From NCBI RefSeq assembly GCF_023115465.1, contig NZ_CP096034.1:3906001-3970000 (forward strand): a stretch of 64,000 bases of DNA. The letters are read 5' to 3'. Below are positions 19,678 to 28,958 of this stretch, piece after piece. Below the pieces are notes generated by a model. The model had not been told where the DNA came from. It saw only the letters and a program-made list of their open reading frames with translations, and did not search any database. The number at the start of each line of letters is the position of its first letter. Position 1 is the first letter of the stretch. This DNA is from Gottfriedia acidiceleris (GTDB lineage Bacteria; Bacillota; Bacilli; Bacillales; Bacillaceae_G). Position numbers and translations under genes: made by a program.

Positions 19678-19924
19678 AATCTATTAAATTGTTCAAACTA
19701 AATATAAACCCACAAATTTAAAATGTAAATGTTTTTATTCCCCTAAATTTTTACAGAAATTCCAAATTAAAAAAATTATTGGTTTTTTTATCCCCTAAAA
19801 ATACTTGATTTCACTATATCTCAAGCCCAATTTCTAGTAAATAATTAGACTAGTAAAAATAAATTTAGTATTGAATATTATTTTTTATATGCTATGCTAA
19901 GATTAATTTTCATACATATTCATC

Positions 19925-20015
19925 ACTAGGGGATCCCTTGATAAGGGCTGAGAATAAAGTAGTTACTTTTAAACCCTCAAAACCTGAACAGGCTAGTACC
20001 TGCGTAGGAAAGTGG
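19925..20015 (+). promoter_or_regulatory. TPP riboswitch of the tenI-thiOSGF operon
   Basis: CTAGGGGATCCC, AAGGGCTGAGAATAAAG, ACCCTCAAAACCTGAACAGG and TAGTACCTGCGTAGGAAAGTGG make a full THI element on the plus strand. Its 3' bases GGAAAGTGG can pair with the left arm of the following terminator, a plausible antiterminator switch. Confidence 0.96.
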
Positions 20016-20044
20016 CGCATTTTATACTTTTTCACGTGCGATGT

Positions 20045-20078
20045 AACCACTTTCTTTTTTTAGGAAAGTGGTTTTTTT
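20045..20078 (+). terminator. Riboswitch-controlled terminator before tenI
   Basis: Stem AACCACTTTC/GAAAGTGGTT with a T-rich loop and seven T after it. Confidence 0.88.
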
Positions 20079-20114
20079 GTTGAAAAAATTTTCATAGTGA
20101 AAGAGGCTGGGAAA

Positions 20115-20729
20115 ATGGAACTTATTGCAATTACAGATGATCAGCACTCAGTCGAAGTACTTGCTACAAAAATAATTCAAATAATCGATGCTGTCGACTA
20201 TGTACATATTCGCGAAAAATCGAAAACGGCAATCGAGCTACTATCACTTTTAAATCTACTAAAAATAAACAAAGTAGATATGAAAAAAATTGTTTTAAAT
20301 GATCGATTAGATATAGCTATTTTCTCTAACCTATCAAATATTCACTTGCCAGGACATGGTCTACCACTTGTTGATGTAAAAGAATATTTTCCTAATTTAC
20401 GAGTAGGAAAGTCAGTTCACTCACTTACTGAAGCAATACAGGCAGAAAATGATAAAGCTGACTATATTATGTATGGTCATTGTTTTGAAACAGAGTGTAA
20501 AAATGGATTAACACCTAATGGAATTGAACTAATTCCAGAAATGAAAAAAACGTTAACTATACCAATCTATGCAGTCGGGGGAATATTACCTGAACATATC
20601 CACGTTCTAAAAGAGAACAAAATTGATGGTATAGCTGTAATGTCTGGCATATTTTCTGCCCGAAATCCCCTAGAAGCTGCGCTGCAATATTTTGAAAGGT
20701 GCAAATTCGCTTATGAACAAGAAATTTGA
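20115..20729 (+). CDS. tenI: Thiazole tautomerase TenI
   Basis: 204 residues, a TIM barrel of the ThiE/TenI family. It aligns better with TenI: the catalytic His lies in IMYGHCFETECKNGL, where TenI has a histidine, and ThiE signature residues for pyrophosphate transfer are not kept. TenI aromatises the thiazole phosphate made by ThiG. AAAGAGG lies nine bases before the ATG at 20115; a GTG six codons earlier overlaps that site. It is the first gene of the operon and overlaps thiO by 17 bases. A thiamine phosphate synthase role (ThiE) is less likely. Confidence 0.88.
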   Translation: MELIAITDDQHSVEVLATKIIQIIDAVDYVHIREKSKTAIELLSLLNLLKINKVDMKKIVLNDRLDIAIFSNLSNIHLPGHGLPLVDVKEYFPNLRVGKSVHSLTEAIQAENDKADYIMYGHCFETECKNGLTPNGIELIPEMKKTLTIPIYAVGGILPEHIHVLKENKIDGIAVMSGIFSARNPLEAALQYFERCKFAYEQEI

Positions 20730-21804
20730 TGTTGTAGTAATTGGTGGTGGAATAATAGGTTGTTCCATTTCTTATTATCTAGCAAAAGAAAACATTCATG
20801 TCGCAGTTCTTGAAGGACAGCAGGTTGGTCAGAAAACAACTAAGGCAGCTGCTGGAATGCTTGGCGCGCATTCCGAATGGGATCATTCCGAGTCATTTTT
20901 TTCTTTTGCTAGAAACAGTCAATTAACTTATTTTCACCTTCAGGAAGAATTAAAAGAATTATGTGGAATTGATATTGAACTTAAAAAAGGTGGCATTTTC
21001 AAACTAGCTTATACAGATTTAGAAAAAAAACAATTAACTCCCCTACTCACTCAAACTTCATCACTTTGGTCTAACCAGGAGGAGCTAAAAAAACAGATAC
21101 CTGGCATCCATCCAAACATAATTGGAGCAGCTTATATTGAAGACGACGTGAATGTGTTGCCTGTTTCTGTCTGTAACGCGTTTTGCAAAGCTGCTCAAAT
21201 TTTAGGTGCATCTATTTTTGAATATACACATGTATTTCAGATTCAAAAAATTGATTCACATTATTTAGTTAAAACAACAAATGGCGATTTTGAAGCAAAA
21301 ACCATTGTAGTTGCAAGTGGCGTTTGGAGTAATTCATTGTTTGGACAGCTTGGATTACATCACGAAATTATTCCCGTTAAAGGTGAATGCATCTCAGTCA
21401 AAAGTGAAAAAGTTGCATTAAAGCATACTCTCTTCCATGAACAAAATTATATTGTTCCAAGGAATGACGGCCGCCTTGTTATCGGAGCTACGATGATTGA
21501 TAACGAATGGAATGAGAACCCTAGCTTAAAAGGGATTGAGTCATTAATAAAAAGCGCTAAAAAAATGCTTCCCGAAATTGAAGACATGAAAATTGATTCA
21601 TTTTGGGCAGGATTACGACCGCGAACTCTCGACTATAACCCTTTTATTGGAACTCATCCAGAAGAAGATCAAATCTTATTTGCGACCGGCCATTTTCGAA
21701 ATGGGATATTGCTTGCACCAGCAACTGGAAAATTAATTCGAGATTTGATCCTTAAACGGGAAGTCGATCGTAACTGGATTGAAGCATTTAAAATCAATCG
21801 TTAA
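20713..21804 (+). CDS. thiO: Glycine oxidase ThiO
   Basis: 363 residues, an FAD-dependent DAO-family oxidase. The Rossmann GxGxxG motif is VVIGGGIIGCSISYYLA near residue 8, AAAGMLGAHSEW lies near 48, and the FAD C-terminal segment is FATGHFRNGILLAPATG. It oxidises glycine to the imine that ThiG uses for thiazole formation. The start at 20713 is chosen because AAAGGTG stands 11 bases upstream. Coupled to tenI by overlap and followed by thiS after a 26-base gap. Confidence 0.94.
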   Translation: MNKKFDVVVIGGGIIGCSISYYLAKENIHVAVLEGQQVGQKTTKAAAGMLGAHSEWDHSESFFSFARNSQLTYFHLQEELKELCGIDIELKKGGIFKLAYTDLEKKQLTPLLTQTSSLWSNQEELKKQIPGIHPNIIGAAYIEDDVNVLPVSVCNAFCKAAQILGASIFEYTHVFQIQKIDSHYLVKTTNGDFEAKTIVVASGVWSNSLFGQLGLHHEIIPVKGECISVKSEKVALKHTLFHEQNYIVPRNDGRLVIGATMIDNEWNENPSLKGIESLIKSAKKMLPEIEDMKIDSFWAGLRPRTLDYNPFIGTHPEEDQILFATGHFRNGILLAPATGKLIRDLILKREVDRNWIEAFKINR

Positions 21805-21830
21805 TTTTAAGCCTTTGGAGGTGTAAGCAG

Positions 21831-22034
21831 TTGGAAATAAGGTTAAACGGAAAGAATATCGATATTTCGAGCAAAAACTATACAATTCAGGATCTGCTTA
21901 ATGAATATCAATTAGAAAATCGAATTGTTATTGTCGAAGTTAATAAAGAAATTATTTACAAGGAACAGTATTCGATAACTCATCTCTCTAACGGAGATTC
22001 TGTAGAATTAATACATTTTGTAGGTGGTGGCTAA
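21831..22034 (+). CDS. thiS: Sulfur carrier protein ThiS
   Basis: 67 residues, ubiquitin-like fold, ending in the required Gly-Gly (FVGGG) that ThiF adenylates and converts to thiocarboxylate. TTG start with GGAGGTG seven bases upstream. Located between thiO and thiG with two bases to thiG. Confidence 0.95.
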   Translation: MEIRLNGKNIDISSKNYTIQDLLNEYQLENRIVIVEVNKEIIYKEQYSITHLSNGDSVELIHFVGGG

Positions 22035-22036
22035 TC

Positions 22037-22804
22037 ATGTTAAAAGTAGGAAATCATACGTTTCATTCAAGATTATTATTAGGAACAGGAAAATACCCTT
22101 CATTTGAAGTCCAGAAAGAAGCTGTTGAAGTATCGGAAGCCGATATCCTAACTTTTGCTGTTAGAAGAATGAATATTTTTGAGGAATCTCAGCCAAATTT
22201 TCTTGAACAATTAGATCTAACGAAATATAAATTATTGCCGAATACAGCTGGTGCAAAAACTGCTGAAGAGGCAGTTAGAATAGCAAGATTGGCAAAAGCG
22301 TCAGGCTTGTGCGATATGATCAAGGTAGAAGTAATTGGGTGTGATAAATCATTATTACCCGATCCAATTGAAACATTGAAGGCATCAGAAATGTTATTAA
22401 ACGAAGGCTTTATTGTATTACCTTATATTTCCGATGATGTTGTGCTAGCAAGAAGACTAGAAGAACTTGGTGTACATGCGATTATGCCAGGTGCATCTCC
22501 AATCGGTTCCGGAAAAGGAATTATTAATCCATTAAATCTTAAATTCATCATTGAGCAAACGAATGTACCTGTTATAGTAGATGCCGGAATCGGGTCACCA
22601 AAGGATGCAGCTTTTGCAATGGAGCTAGGTGCTGATGGAGTTCTTTTAAATACTGCGGTTTCTAATGCGAAAGATCCTGTAAAAATGGCAGTTGCAATGA
22701 AGCTTGCTATTGAAGCAGGAAGGCTTGGTTATGAGGCTGGAAGAATTGAAGAAAAAAATTATGGTGTAGCTAGTAGCCCAATCACAGGGTTGGTGAATTC
22801 TTGA
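22037..22804 (+). CDS. thiG: Thiazole synthase ThiG
   Basis: 255 residues. Joins dehydroglycine, DXP and ThiS thiocarboxylate to give thiazole phosphate. Family landmarks: [34 protein letters not shown], the Schiff-base lysine in [22 protein letters not shown] and [20 protein letters not shown]. Its stop overlaps the thiF start codon. Confidence 0.97.
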   Translation: MLKVGNHTFHSRLLLGTGKYPSFEVQKEAVEVSEADILTFAVRRMNIFEESQPNFLEQLDLTKYKLLPNTAGAKTAEEAVRIARLAKASGLCDMIKVEVIGCDKSLLPDPIETLKASEMLLNEGFIVLPYISDDVVLARRLEELGVHAIMPGASPIGSGKGIINPLNLKFIIEQTNVPVIVDAGIGSPKDAAFAMELGADGVLLNTAVSNAKDPVKMAVAMKLAIEAGRLGYEAGRIEEKNYGVASSPITGLVNS

Positions 22805-23808
22805 CAAACCGTTATGCAAAACAAGAATTATTTTTAGGAAGAGATCGTCAATTAAACTTACAAAAAGCCAGTGCTATTATTATTGGTGTTGGTGCACTAG
22901 GCTCATCAATAGCAGAAATGCTTGTAAGAGCAGGCATTGGAAATATAACAATTGTTGATCGTGATTACGTTGAATGGACTAATTTACAAAGGCAATCTCT
23001 TTATACTGAAGAAGATGCTAGAAATAAACTACCTAAAGTAATTGCAGCTAAAAATCGACTTCAACAAATTAATAGTGAAGTATTGATTACTAGTTTAATA
23101 AAAGATATTACTAGTCTTAATATTGAAGAGTTGATTAAAGGTCAAACAATCATACTAGATGCAACAGATAATTTTGAAACTAGAATGGTTGTGAATGATG
23201 CAGCAATTAAGCATGGGATTCCTTTTATTTTTGGTGCGTGTGTTGGAAGCTATGGCCTCTCGTTTCCAATTATTCCAGGAAAAACTCCTTGTCTTAACTG
23301 TTTATTAAATCATATACCAACTTTAAATATGACTTGCGATACAGTAGGAGTAATTAGTCCAATTGTGCAAATGATTGCTGCCTACCAAGTAACCTATGCC
23401 ATGCAATATCTTACTAATTATGAACTTTTACCAATCTTACAATCGATTGATGTTTGGAAGCATGAAAAGTCTGAGATAAACATCGAGAAATTAAAAAATA
23501 AAAATTGTTTAACATGTGGCTCTATAAGAAGTTACCCATTTTTAAAAGATGATGACCATATGAAGTCATATGTTTTATGTGGAAGAGATGCAGTCCAACT
23601 AAGAGTATCATCTTCTAAAACCCCAACACTAACTAACCTGTCTGAAAGATTACAAGGGTTAGTAAATGATTTGATTGTAAATCCTTATTTATTGTCATGT
23701 ACTTATGAAGATCATCGCATTGTTTTATTTAAAGACGGTCGAGCGATCATTCACGGTACAAAGGAACCATCTGTTGCTAAGGAACTCTATCACAAAGTTT
23801 TAGGTTGA
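22801..23808 (+). CDS. thiF: ThiS adenylyltransferase ThiF (E1-like)
   Basis: 335 residues of the MoeB/ThiF/HesA family. The nucleotide loop is [16 protein letters not shown] near residue 27, followed by [16 protein letters not shown], the essential DATDNFETR near residue 118, and paired cysteines CLNC and CLTCG that bind zinc. It activates the ThiS C-terminus with ATP. TTG start overlapping the thiG stop (ATTCTTGA). The extra C-terminal 80 residues are usual for Bacillus ThiF. In this context ThiF is more likely than MoeB. Confidence 0.94.
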   Translation: MTNRYAKQELFLGRDRQLNLQKASAIIIGVGALGSSIAEMLVRAGIGNITIVDRDYVEWTNLQRQSLYTEEDARNKLPKVIAAKNRLQQINSEVLITSLIKDITSLNIEELIKGQTIILDATDNFETRMVVNDAAIKHGIPFIFGACVGSYGLSFPIIPGKTPCLNCLLNHIPTLNMTCDTVGVISPIVQMIAAYQVTYAMQYLTNYELLPILQSIDVWKHEKSEINIEKLKNKNCLTCGSIRSYPFLKDDDHMKSYVLCGRDAVQLRVSSSKTPTLTNLSERLQGLVNDLIVNPYLLSCTYEDHRIVLFKDGRAIIHGTKEPSVAKELYHKVLG

Positions 23809-23976
23809 ATGACTTTTTTACAACAATATTTTAACAGAGTTTTAGTCGTTGGAACATTCGTTTCAATTGCATGGGCACATGAAACTAAATACTTATCACT
23901 TAACGATGCTAGTAAGACTGATGGTTTAAAAAAACCAAATAGTCATCCAGCAGATATTAAGCCGAATATCTTATAA
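23809..23976 (+). CDS. 55-residue ORF directly after thiF, unknown
   Basis: The ATG abuts the thiF stop codon, so translation could be re-initiated without a separate site; AGGTTGA is the only weak site. The product starts with a hydrophobic segment (VLVVGTFVSIAW) and continues with a hydrophilic tail (HETKYLSLNDASKTDGLKKP). No family recognised. It ends before the terminator at 24015, which fits the operon's last gene. It could also be a chance frame. Confidence 0.42.
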   Translation: MTFLQQYFNRVLVVGTFVSIAWAHETKYLSLNDASKTDGLKKPNSHPADIKPNIL

Positions 23977-24014
23977 AACAATTAATATGTAAATATATAA
24001 CTTTAAGAAAATAT

Positions 24015-24052
24015 AAAAAAGCAGGAAAACAAAGGGTTTCCTGCTTTTTATC
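24015..24052. terminator. Terminator shared by the thiamine and copper units
   Basis: Stem AAAAAGCAGGAAAAC/GTTTCCTGCTTTTT between two convergent transcription units, with T runs on both strands. Confidence 0.88.
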
Positions 24053-24060
24053 TGTTTAAT

Positions 24061-24882
24061 TTATGGCACATCTACAACAAATGGTACTATAAACACATCT
24101 CCATTTTGTTTAAACTGTCCCCATATTTTATATAATCCTTTTTTAGGAAAACTAGTCATAAACTCTGCGTCAGGTCCACTTGACTTTTCATTCATTGGAT
24201 GGACATGTAAGTAAGTATTCGTATCACCACTAATCGCAACAACATGACCAATAGCACCCAAATAAGGCTGTAAATCAGTAATACCTTTTTTGGTTTTAGC
24301 ATCCTTAATCGTAAATGTCATTTTAACTTCATTCTTTGTCGTCAATTTATCAAATTTTAAAGTAACCTCCTTTCCATCAATTACTTTTGTTAATACTCTA
24401 TCTGGTATTAGTGAAACTGGTTTAGCTTGCTCACCTGACACTTGTACTAGTTTTGTTTTTACATTTTTATCAGAGCCCTCAGGTATAAAATCTGCAAATA
24501 ATTTATATTCACCACCACTTGGAAAATCCGGTGTGACTGTAAATAACCCCTTACCTTTGTATACTGGGTGCAAATGGTCAAAATATGATAAATCCTTACT
24601 TACAACAATTAAATGCATTAATTTTTCGTGCTCGAACTCAAATTTATTTACTGTTTTCCCCATCAAATCATTAACTTGAATGTTTAGATTTACTTTCTTA
24701 CCACTTTCAGGATTACTGTTAAACGTAAATTGTACCTTTGTTGAATCCTTTTCTTCTTTTGTTTCATGATTCATACTTTCATGATTCATACTTTCATGAG
24801 TAGAAGCTGTATGGGACATATTTCCACATCCACTTAAACCAATAACTGTAACAAAACTAAGTAACAACAATAAGTATTTCAT
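24061..24882 (-). CDS. Lipoprotein of the copper unit
   Basis: 273 residues. Signal peptide with lipobox LSGC (cysteine near residue 19), then a His/Met-rich stretch with three MNHE repeats (HESMNHESMNHETKEE) that could bind copper. Two similar beta domains follow, containing FDHLHPVYKGKGLF and a later YLHVHPMNE, each with paired His, then KKGLYKIWGQFKQNGD. It should sit on the outer face of the membrane. It lies last after csoR, copA and copZ, beyond a hairpin. A role in copper binding or handling is inferred from context and the His/Met pattern; I know no assigned reaction. Confidence 0.85.
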   Translation of the reverse strand: MKYLLLLLSFVTVIGLSGCGNMSHTASTHESMNHESMNHETKEEKDSTKVQFTFNSNPESGKKVNLNIQVNDLMGKTVNKFEFEHEKLMHLIVVSKDLSYFDHLHPVYKGKGLFTVTPDFPSGGEYKLFADFIPEGSDKNVKTKLVQVSGEQAKPVSLIPDRVLTKVIDGKEVTLKFDKLTTKNEVKMTFTIKDAKTKKGITDLQPYLGAIGHVVAISGDTNTYLHVHPMNEKSSGPDAEFMTSFPKKGLYKIWGQFKQNGDVFIVPFVVDVP

Positions 24883-24913
24883 CTAATTCTCTCCCCAGTC
24901 TCGCATTTTTTCC

Positions 24914-24949
24914 AAATAAAAAGCGAACCATTAGTTCGCCTTTTATTTT
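24914..24949 (-). terminator. Hairpin between copZ and the lipoprotein gene
   Basis: Stem AAAGCGAAC/GTTCGCCTTT with T-rich sequence on both sides. It probably ends or attenuates the csoR-copA-copZ transcript before the lipoprotein gene. Confidence 0.75.
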
Positions 24950-24959
24950 TTTGCTAAGA

Positions 24960-25160
24960 TTAAACGATATCGTAACCTTGATCTTCAATAGCCTCTTTCA
25001 CTTTCTCAATTGTTTCAGCGTTTGAAGTTTTGAATGTTACTTCTTTATTTTCTAAACTTACAATTATATTATTTGTACCAGCCACTCCTTCTACCGCTTT
25101 CATAACTGCAGCTTTGCAGTGTCCACATGTCATACCTTCTACTTTTAAAATTGTTTCCAT
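24960..25160 (-). CDS. copZ: Copper chaperone CopZ
   Basis: 66 residues, one heavy-metal-associated domain with the Cu(I) motif GMTCGHC near residue 9 and the usual beta-alpha-beta-beta-alpha-beta length. It hands Cu(I) to CopA and CsoR in the cytosol. ATG with AGGAGG close by; 12 bases separate it from copA. Confidence 0.95.
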   Translation of the reverse strand: METILKVEGMTCGHCKAAVMKAVEGVAGTNNIIVSLENKEVTFKTSNAETIEKVKEAIEDQGYDIV

Positions 25161-25172
25161 TTCTAAATCCTC

Positions 25173-27566
25173 CTATATTTTTATGCGTTTTAATCGTAAT
25201 GCATTTATGACAACCGATACAGAGCTAAATGCCATTGCAGCACCTGCAATCCAAGGCTGCAACAACCCTAAAGCTGCAATCGGTATACCTAAACTGTTAT
25301 AAAATAACGCCCAAAATAAATTTTGGCGAATATTATTCATTGTTTTCTTACTTAAGCTAATAGCTTTCGGAATATGTGATAAGTCGCCACCTACTAGCGT
25401 AACATCCGCTGTTTCAATCGCTACATCTGCACCAGTACCGATTGCCATACCAATATCAGCTATAGCAAGAGCTGGAGCATCATTAATCCCATCTCCAACC
25501 ATCGCAACAATTTTCCCTTGTTTTTGTAGTTCAGTAACTATATCTGCTTTTTTCTCTGGTAGAACTTCAGCAAATACATTTTCAATCCCAACTTGATCTG
25601 CAATCGCTTTTGCTGTGTGTTTATTATCACCGGTTACCATAAAAACCTCTATTTTTAAATCCTTTAATGCGTTTATCGCATTTCTTGAAGATTCTTTAAT
25701 TGTATCGGCTACAGCAATAATCCCTTCAAGCTTCTCGTCAATTGCTACTAACATTCCTGTCTTGCCGGCAGATTCAAATGCGATTAATTGTTCATCTACT
25801 GAAGAAAAATCGATATTCTTTTCATTCATTAACCTTCGAGTACCGATATATACCTTTTTATTTTCGATCATGGCTTCTACTCCATGTCCAGGTACGGCAA
25901 TAAACTCAGTAAGAACAGTTAGTTGCAATTCCTGTTTAAGAGCGTATTGAACAATTGCTTGTGCTAAAGGATGCTCTGACATTTTCTCTACACTTGCTAC
26001 CAGCTTCAATAAATCCTCTCGATGATTTAAATTAATAATATCTGTTACTTCAGGCTTTCCTTTTGTAACAGTTCCTGTTTTATCAAGAATGATTGTATTA
26101 ATTTTTTGGGTAGTTTCTAAAAATTCTCCGCCTTTGTATAAAATCCCATTTTCCGCACCTTTTCCACTTCCAACCATAATCGAAGTTGGTGTAGCAAGTC
26201 CTAAAGCACAAGGACATGCTATGACTAAAACAGCTATTGCTACTTCAATTGATTTAGGTAAATTTTGTGGATCGACTACAAAAAACCAAATGATAAATGT
26301 TAATATAGCTATGCCAATTACAATTGGAACAAATATATTCGAAATTCGATCAGCTAATCTTTGAATTGGAGCTTTTGAACCTTGTGCCTCTTCAACTATT
26401 TTCACAATATTTGCTAATGCCGTATCCTTACCAACCTTCTCAGCACGTATTATTAAAATACCATTTCCATTAACCGTTGCTCCAACAACTTTATCATCAG
26501 CCTTTTTATCAACAGGTAAAGACTCACCTGTAATCATTGATTCATCAACTGTAGATACTCCCGAAACAATGACACCGTCCACTGGAATTTTCTCACCTGG
26601 TTTAACTAGTAGTAGATCTCCAACTTTTACAGCTTCCAATGGTACATAAACTTCATTTCCATTTTCTAATAAAATTGCTTCCTTAGCTTGTAATTCCATT
26701 AGTTTTGATATTGCTTCAGTCGTTTTCCCTTTAGCAATATGCTCAAAATATTTTCCAAGCAAAACTAATGTTATTAAAACCGCACTTGTCTCAAAATATA
26801 GATGCGGCATATACATACCATTATTGATTGTCTTAATCGACTCAACTAAGCTATAAAAATAAGCAGCCGATGTTCCAAGTACGACGAGCACATCCATATT
26901 TGCACTATAATTTCGTATTGCTTTAAAAGCTCCTACATAAAAATGCCAACCAATAATAAATTGAACAGGAGTTGCAAACAATAATTGAAACCATGGATTC
27001 ATTAATAAATGTGGCATCCAAATATTTGTACTCAACGGAAGATGAGATACCATCGAATACAATAGTGGAAGTGAAAGTAAGATTGAAATGATTAATTGAA
27101 TCAGTTTGTTTCTTGTTGTGTCTTTTTCTTTAACTGCATTTTCTTCTTTTATAGTTGCTGCATAACCGATGTGACTAATTTTATCGATTATGGATTGGGC
27201 TGAGCGTACTTCAGGTAAATATGAAATCGTTGCTATATTCATAGCTAGATTAACATTGATTTGAACGATTCCATCCATTTTCCCTATTACCTTTTCGATT
27301 CGAGCTGAACAAGCAGCACATGTCATTCCTTCAATATTTAACGTAACTTTTTCAACTGCAACCTCATAACCAATCGTATGGATTTTATCTATTAAATCAG
27401 AAGTTTGATATTGTCCTTTATCATAGATAATAGTAGCTTTTTCTAATGCTAGATTCACATTTGCTTTCAAGCCATCCATTCGATTTAAGCTTTTTTCGAT
27501 TCGGGTTGCACATGCGGCGCAAGTCATACCCTCTATACCAAGGGTTAACTGCTTTGCATCATTCAT
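25173..27566 (-). CDS. copA: Cu(I)-exporting P1B-type ATPase CopA
   Basis: 797 residues. Two N-terminal metal-binding domains ([13 protein letters not shown] and [13 protein letters not shown]), then eight membrane helices with the ion motif [10 protein letters not shown], the actuator loop TGESLPV, the phosphorylation site DKTGTVTKG and the hinge [13 protein letters not shown]. This is the complete set for a Cu(I) efflux pump. The ATG at 27566 follows AGGGGGGTG; the frame's upstream GTG lies inside that site. It is 15 bases after csoR. Confidence 0.96.
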   Translation of the reverse strand: MNDAKQLTLGIEGMTCAACATRIEKSLNRMDGLKANVNLALEKATIIYDKGQYQTSDLIDKIHTIGYEVAVEKVTLNIEGMTCAACSARIEKVIGKMDGIVQINVNLAMNIATISYLPEVRSAQSIIDKISHIGYAATIKEENAVKEKDTTRNKLIQLIISILLSLPLLYSMVSHLPLSTNIWMPHLLMNPWFQLLFATPVQFIIGWHFYVGAFKAIRNYSANMDVLVVLGTSAAYFYSLVESIKTINNGMYMPHLYFETSAVLITLVLLGKYFEHIAKGKTTEAISKLMELQAKEAILLENGNEVYVPLEAVKVGDLLLVKPGEKIPVDGVIVSGVSTVDESMITGESLPVDKKADDKVVGATVNGNGILIIRAEKVGKDTALANIVKIVEEAQGSKAPIQRLADRISNIFVPIVIGIAILTFIIWFFVVDPQNLPKSIEVAIAVLVIACPCALGLATPTSIMVGSGKGAENGILYKGGEFLETTQKINTIILDKTGTVTKGKPEVTDIINLNHREDLLKLVASVEKMSEHPLAQAIVQYALKQELQLTVLTEFIAVPGHGVEAMIENKKVYIGTRRLMNEKNIDFSSVDEQLIAFESAGKTGMLVAIDEKLEGIIAVADTIKESSRNAINALKDLKIEVFMVTGDNKHTAKAIADQVGIENVFAEVLPEKKADIVTELQKQGKIVAMVGDGINDAPALAIADIGMAIGTGADVAIETADVTLVGGDLSHIPKAISLSKKTMNNIRQNLFWALFYNSLGIPIAALGLLQPWIAGAAMAFSSVSVVINALRLKRIKI

Positions 27567-27581
27567 TCTAATCACCCCCCT

Positions 27582-27881
27582 TTACTTTACGTAACGCTTA
27601 ATAACCTCCATTAATTCAGTTACCGATTCTTCGCCATTGTTTTCTTTAACTGCCTTAACCATACAATGATTTGCATGTCTTTCAATCAATGAGAAACTTA
27701 CCTTTTTCATAGCAGCTTCCACTGCCATAATTTGCGTCAAAATATCTATACAATATCGGTCCTCTTCGACCATTTTTTGAATACCTCTTACTTGCCCCTC
27801 TATTCTACGAAGACGCTTCATTAAATCATTAATTTCGTCTTCACTTCTTGGAACCATTTGATCATCATGGCAATTTTCCAT
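27582..27881 (-). CDS. csoR: Copper-sensing repressor CsoR
   Basis: 99 residues, all-helical DUF156 family. Cu(I) ligands of CsoR are present: the Cys in RYCIDIL and the His and Cys in RHANHCMV. The first block MKRLRRIEGQVRGIQKMVEE binds DNA. It represses its own operon by binding the operator at 27903-27921 until copper releases it. The ligand spacing favours copper over the persulfide sensor CstR, which has the same fold. Confidence 0.95.
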   Translation of the reverse strand: MENCHDDQMVPRSEDEINDLMKRLRRIEGQVRGIQKMVEEDRYCIDILTQIMAVEAAMKKVSFSLIERHANHCMVKAVKENNGEESVTELMEVIKRYVK

Positions 27882-27902
27882 TTTATCACCTCACCATTAT
27901 TA

Positions 27903-27921
27903 TATACTCATAGGGGGTATA
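27903..27921 (-). promoter_or_regulatory. Candidate CsoR operator
   Basis: TATACTCATAGGGGGTATA: inverted TATAC/GTATA ends around a G-rich centre, 22 bases before csoR. This is the form of known CsoR sites (TACCC...GGGTA type). Confidence 0.75.
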
Positions 27922-28128
27922 GGTGTAAATTTTTTTTCACCTTAAGAAAAAATAAATTGGCAAAGAGGAATCGTACTCGACGTGGTAGCCAATTTTAGGA
28001 ATAAAGTATAAGTGCAACTACACCTCTGACTTCACCTAAAGGCTTGTCAGTCGACGAGTTTTCTTTATTCTATTTATTTTAAGTTGTCCATATGATGATA
28101 AAAAGCAAATAGTTAGGGGGTATCATAT

Positions 28129-28680
28129 ATGTTCACCAGTTGGGTATGTATTTGCATTATGCTCTTAATAACAATCATTTCGATCCAACTCAAACCAACA
28201 AAAAATGACCAGATGCATCAAATGATGTATATGATGATGATCAGTATGACTACTGGTTTAACAATAGGTGTACTCATTACGCTTTCTAATCACCAACAAT
28301 TTTTCCATTCTTTACTCATTTCGATGGGCGCATCTGCACTCATTGGATTATGTATCGGCTTTCGATTACATTTCCTTGCACTTCTTGAGGGGATCTTTAC
28401 TGGAATGATGGCCGGTATGATGGGGAGCATGATCGTCGTTATGATTTCAATATCAGAAGCACATGCTTTATTATTAATTTGTTTATTATTATTAACTTGT
28501 TCAGCCATATTTTGTTCTACTATGTTTTTAAGTCAGCGATTCCCAAAACTACTATCATCATTCTTTCCAGTAATTATTATTTCTAGCCTGCTGCTCATCT
28601 TAACTGTGTTTTATTCTTTTACTCATTTTGGAACTACTCCTGTTTCACAGAGTTATAATATTAACCTACTGAAAAAGTAG
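28129..28680 (+). CDS. Met-rich membrane protein divergent from csoR
   Basis: 183 residues, five or six membrane helices. A methionine-dense segment MHQMMYMMMISM (about residues 29-40) and another FTGMMAGMMGSM (about 95-106) are striking. ATG with AGGGGGT nine bases upstream; the same GGGGGTAT word occurs in the CsoR operator. Neighbouring copper genes and Met clusters suggest Cu(I) handling, but I recognise no characterised family. The shared 247-base region with csoR would allow joint control. Confidence 0.75.
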   Translation: MFTSWVCICIMLLITIISIQLKPTKNDQMHQMMYMMMISMTTGLTIGVLITLSNHQQFFHSLLISMGASALIGLCIGFRLHFLALLEGIFTGMMAGMMGSMIVVMISISEAHALLLICLLLLTCSAIFCSTMFLSQRFPKLLSSFFPVIIISSLLLILTVFYSFTHFGTTPVSQSYNINLLKK

Positions 28681-28918
28681 AAAGAAACACTCCGGACTAA
28701 AATGTCCCCTATAGAATAGAAACTTAAAAAAGTCTACTCGATACAGTACTTTTTCTTATCATTAGGAAAACGAGATCGGGAAAATTTGAGGATGAGTAAT
28801 AAAAAATTCACTGAGAAAGGCATCTAATTCCAAAAATCAGTATGTGAAAACGGTTAGTTCGAAAAGAATCATTTACATCGATGAATTTAAGCGTATTTTT
28901 ATTTAAGAATATGAGAAG

Positions 28919-28953
28919 GAAAAAAGCCTGTCCAAAATATGAACAGGCTTTTA
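28919..28953 (-). terminator. Terminator of the large protease gene
   Basis: Stem AAAAGCCTGTTC/GGACAGGCTTTT (with one bulge) followed by T on the minus strand, directly after the stop codon. The gap 28681-28918 shows no gene. Confidence 0.85.
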
Positions 28954-28958
28954 CAAGT

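Noticed and set aside
28129..28680. CsoR operator at the GGGGGTAT word just before the Met-rich membrane protein
   Set aside because: The opposite half-site (ATACC) is missing, so it serves better as a plain ribosome binding site.
28681..28918. Possible insertion-sequence remnant (GTCC-type words)
   Set aside because: No inverted ends, no target duplication and no transposase-like frame could be seen.
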